Shown here: in pieces, positions 60,837 to 64,000 of the stretch
Layout: each line of letters starts with the position of its first letter
Numbering within the stretch: the stretch's first letter is position 1
Source of the DNA: Arachis hypogaea
Taxonomy: Eukaryota; Streptophyta; Magnoliopsida; Fabales; Fabaceae
Assembly: GCF_003086295.3 (NCBI RefSeq)
Contig: NC_092046.1
Location: forward strand, 109,285,363-109,349,362
Direction: 5' to 3'
DNA: 64,000 nucleotides
Made by a program: the position numbers and the translations under genes
The notes under the pieces: generated by a model
Database searches by the model: none
Told to the model about the DNA's origin: nothing
What the model saw: the letters and a program-made list of their open reading frames with translations, nothing else

Positions 60837-62159
60837 CGACTCTTTAAAATAAGCTTTCAGCCAACACTCCCGAACCAGTTGGTTCAAGGTGCTAGGTGTT
60901 GAAACACCCCTAAGGACTTACTCCCTCAAGTCTCTCTCCCCCATACATGCACACCACAGGCACATGGTTTGTTATTTTCTTTCCTTGAGGCCTTAGTGTC
61001 CAGCACCTCTTTGGGTTACTAAATGTTCTGTGGCAAGGTTGCTCTTGATAGTGGATTTTCAGTTGGTAATCCCGGGTTAGTTAACCCAAGTTACCAAGTG
61101 ATGAAGCACTCCTAAGAACTTATTCATCCAAGCAGATCCTTGGTACAAGATCACCACAGACACATCCCTCAAGATTTAAACCCTTGGTGCCTAGCCTTAA
61201 TTCTTATTACTTTTCTTTCTTTTTCAACTCTTATTGTTCTTTTTCTTTTTCTTATTAGGATCTTGATGTTTAGCTGGTCTCATAGAATGTGCTTCAAGCA
61301 TGTACTTCAATACATAAGTGCCCTCATACCTTATAGGTAATCCAACTTAGCTAATCTATTATCCCACCACAAACCTTGAGAACTTATTTCACCACATGAA
61401 CTCTACTCTAGTTTCTTTCATAACATTCTCTTTTATTAAATTCAAAGGGCAAGCATACAAGTAAGTAGGATGAAAATTAAAACAGGTAACTTGGACCAGC
61501 ACACATATGACAAAAGCAAGGAAAACAAACATTAAATTCTAGTGATTTAAACTAAAGAGTACTATTAATCAGGGGCACATTCAGACTTTCAATTTGAGCA
61601 TTTCCAAGCATATGGAATCAAGTAACAATACAACCTTTTGGTGGTGCCTTCTAGCTATCCCTTTGTTGTCATCATCCATAGCTTTTTGCATCCTTCTTCG
61701 CCTCCTTGGATGATGGTGCACTATTTTTTTCCAGAAGATTGATTGAATCCCTGCAAAGTTATTGAAAGTTGCTTGTTCCCAAAGCACTTGAGAAATAGTT
61801 AGCATGCATGTATGCTTGTGAATTTCTGAACTTAATTTGGTGTGTGAACACCAAACTTAGTTCCTTGCCTAATGCACAGATTGAATACATGCAGAGAACC
61901 TCATGTGCTTTTATTAATAAAAACGACTATGACTAGAAATTAAACTTGAGTGGTTTCCCTGATTGGTTGAGGCTAGCAACTTGTCATTGAAGAGGTGTAA
62001 TGTGATTCTAACTGAAATCTTTGGTGGAACACCAAACTTAGAATTACACACTCACTCTTGGTTTGTTTTGGTGTGCAACACCAAACTTAGCTCCTCACAA
62101 TACAGGGAAAACTACTTGTACCTTTTATTGAGATGATCATGAAAAGGAAACTACCTTAG
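60837..62159 (-). other. E 3' internal non-coding region
   Basis: No gene I can support. Motif ACACCAAACTTAG (reverse of CTAAGTTTGGTGT) occurs at 61848, 62029 and 62078. A 74-codon minus frame at 61581-61805 has a basic patch (PRRRRRMQKAMDDDNKG) and could be the remnant of an ORF2 tail, but I cannot show this. Confidence 0.55.
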
Positions 62160-62177
62160 GTTGGGATGCCTCCCAAC
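62160..62177 (-). other. Post-pol hairpin of E
   Basis: On the minus strand GTTGGGAGGCATCCCAAC has a perfect 6-bp stem with loop AGGCAT, after GACGCTAAAAAAGCGCTTC. It begins 41 bp after the pol stop. Confidence 0.75.
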
Positions 62178-62217
62178 GAAGCGCTTTTTTAGCGTCGCTA
62201 GCTCGACGATTTCTCCA

Positions 62218-63996
62218 TCAGTTGAGATGATACTTCATTTTGGGGTTTTCCCCCATGTTGCCCATGTAGTGTTTGAGCCTTTGCCCGTTCACAGTGAAAG
62301 CCCTCTTTGAACCTTCCTCAATGATTTCTATGTGTCCATATGGCGAGACCTTTGTGACAAGAAAGGGTCCTGACCACCTTGATTTGAGTTTTCCAGGGAA
62401 AAGTCTTAATTTGGAGTTGTAGAGGAGCACTTGCTGTCCTTTTTCAAAGCTCCTGGGTGTCAGATTGAGGTCGTGCCTTCTCTTTGTCTTTTCTTTATAG
62501 ATCTTGGTATTTTCATAGTCTTGAGATCTAAACTCCTCCATTTCCCGCACCTGCAAGATTCTCTTTTCACCAGCAGCAACGCTATCAAAATTTAGTAGCT
62601 TGAGAGCCCAGAGGGCTTTGTGTTCTAGCTCCAATGGTAAATGACAGGCCTTTCCATACACCAGTTGATATGGGGACATCCCGATTGGTGTTTTGAATGT
62701 CCTTCCGTATGCCCAAAGAGCATCATCTAGCTTCTTCGACTAGTCCTTTCTTGATGCTCCTACAGTCTTTTCCAGAATCCTTTTTAGCTCTCTGTTAGAT
62801 ATCTCAGTTTGCCTACCTGTTCGGGGATGGTAAGGCGTGGTAACCTTGTGTTTTACCCCGTATCGTAGGAGGGGAGCTTCTAGTGGTCTGTTACAAAAAT
62901 GGCTCCCTCCATCACTGATGAGTGCTCGTGGGACTCCGAACTGGCTAAAGATATTCTTTCTGAGGAAGTTCATGACCACCTTATTATCATTTGTTGGGGT
63001 TGCAATAGCCTCTACCCACTTGGAAACGTAATCTACTGCTACCAAGATATACTTGTTTGAATATGAGGTTGGGAATGGTCCCATGAAATCAATTCCCCAC
63101 ACATCAAATAGTTCCAGTTCTAAGATGAAATTCTGTGGCATCTCATTTCTTTTGGGTAAGTTTCCAGCTCTTTGGCATTCATTGCAGTTCTTTGCCAGTT
63201 CTTTGGCATCCTTAAAAAGGGTGGGCCAAAAGAATCCACTTTGTAACACCTTGGCTATAGTTCTTTTCCCTCCATAATGACCTCCATAGCACGAGCCGTG
63301 GTAGTTCCACAGGACCTCTCATCCCTCTTCTTCTGAAACACATCTTCTCAGGATTCCATCTGAGCATTTCTTGAAGAGATATGGCTCATCCCAGACAAAA
63401 TATTTTGCGTCATTTATGAGCTTCCTTTTTTTATGTTTGTTGATCTCTGGAGGTAAACCCCCAGTTGGCTTGAAATTGGCAATGTCTGCAAACCAGGGTG
63501 CTTTGTGAACCGTCATTAACTGCTCATCTAGGAAGAGCTCATTCACACTTGCCTCATGTGTTCCACCTTTGTAATGAGGGATTCTGGATAGGTGATCGGC
63601 TACCTTGTTCTCCACTCCTTTCTTGTCTCTAATCTCAATATTGAATTCCTGCAACAGCAAGATCCATCTTATCAGTCTTGGTTTTGATTCTTACTTGGCA
63701 AATAAATATTTAAGTGCTGTGTGATCTGTGAAATTGATCACTTTGGCACCAATGAGGTATGATCTAAACTTGTCGAATGCAAAAACTATTGCCAGCAACT
63801 CCTTTTCAGTAGTGGTATAGTTTCTTTGAGTGTCATTTAGGACCTTGCTGGCATAGTATATCACATGGACCAAATAATCTTTCCTCTGTCCTAACACTGC
63901 CCCAACTGCAAAATCAGATGCATCGCACATCAGTTCAAATGGTATGTTCCAATCAGGTGGGGAAATAATAGGAGCAGAGGACAGCCTCTTTTTCAA
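62218..63996 (-). pseudogene. pol: pol of E: RNase H and integrase, three stops
   Basis: A single minus-strand frame, entering from outside the window. RNase [51 protein letters not shown], then [11 protein letters not shown]. Integrase: zinc region ([17 protein letters not shown]), core [14 protein letters not shown], and [10 protein letters not shown] after GRQTEIS, so the DDE triad is present; C-terminal [12 protein letters not shown] and [11 protein letters not shown]. Stops: TAA at 63691-63693 (FAK-stop-ESKP, where Lys is expected), TGA at 63319-63321 (EEEG-stop-EVLW), TAG at 62740-62742 (SRKD-stop, where Trp is expected). It ends with TGA at 62218-62220. It differs clearly in sequence from N and F pol and belongs to a separate lineage. 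Confidence 0.88.
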
Positions 63997-64000
63997 GTTT

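Larger units (their letters stand above)
45092..64000 (-). mobile_element. Element E: minus-strand Ty3/gypsy element carrying element F; 5' part beyond the window
   Basis: The 3' LTR is 45092-47278. Internal sequence runs 47279-47557, is interrupted by F, and continues 60387-64000. CTCAT at 45087-45091 is the candidate target duplication, and its partner is outside the window. Visible genes are RNase H and integrase (62218-63996). Between integrase and LTR there is about 1.5 kb without ORF2 or a palindrome array. A 454-bp segment is present on both sides of F. Confidence 0.88.

Noticed and set aside
61581..61805. Minus-strand 74-codon frame in E as a gene
   Set aside because: Short, no recognised domain and no counterpart in other elements here. 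Kept only as a note in the E 3' region.
1..64000. Host plant genes
   Set aside because: After assigning retroelement coding parts, LTRs and leaders, no remaining frame has exon-like structure or a recognisable non-transposon domain.

Overview
This window is repeat DNA from a plant nuclear genome. It is a nest of Ty3/gypsy LTR retrotransposons of the Athila/Tat-like type, and I see no host gene, rRNA, tRNA gene or CRISPR. The plant call rests on tRNA-Asp-type primer binding sites, the style of the gag/pol proteins, very long AT-rich leaders and 5-bp target duplications. The LTR families look like those I remember from peanut (Arachis); the legume/Arachis attribution is recollection, not a search result.

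Layout. (1) 1-5059 is the 3' part of element A, same family as F below. (2) 5060-7026 is an LTR fragment (B) with a large hairpin-repeat array, and 7027-7540 is a reversed LTR fragment. (3) From 7577 a plus-strand element K1 begins and is the host for most of the rest. It is interrupted by solo LTR L (12306-15509, itself holding solo LTR K2 at 13360-15008), solo LTR M (15540-17095), full-length element N (18474-44222) and minus-strand element E (45092 to beyond the window). (4) N holds a complete minus-strand K element (K3, 19440-30636) inside its 5' LTR and a solo K LTR (H, 34803-36368) inside its RNase H region. (5) E holds a complete F element (47558-60386). Matching 5-bp duplications support L (TAGAG), K2 (GTGAC), M (GTGCA), N (AATAG), K3 (CTTAC) and H (CTTAC). 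Removing the inserts joins the reading frames and non-coding homology on the two sides.

Genes. N and F carry gag-protease-RT-RNase H-integrase, each broken by stops and frameshifts, then a separate downstream ORF2 of the plant 'putative plant transposon protein' type. E shows RNase H-integrase and no ORF2 in the visible part. K elements carry only gag-protease and ORF2 with no RT or integrase, so they look non-autonomous. K3 is the youngest element (LTRs about 1.5% different by hand count) and has one stop in gag-protease and an intact ORF2.

The most notable signal is regulatory. Each family has its own CpG-rich palindromic word (for example GCGTGCCAC/GTGGCACGC, ACGCGACCGCGT, GGCGTTGAACGCC, CACGTTAG/TAACGTG, GTGCGTACGCAC) clustered in the same slot of the LTR. 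Where a TATA-like box is visible, the cluster lies about 80-150 bp upstream of it. In families that have an ORF2, the same word is clustered again between gag/pol and ORF2. Several conserved hairpins (one after pol with a compensatory change), a splice-acceptor-like site before ORF2, and a second polypurine-like tract at the ORF2 stop recur across families.
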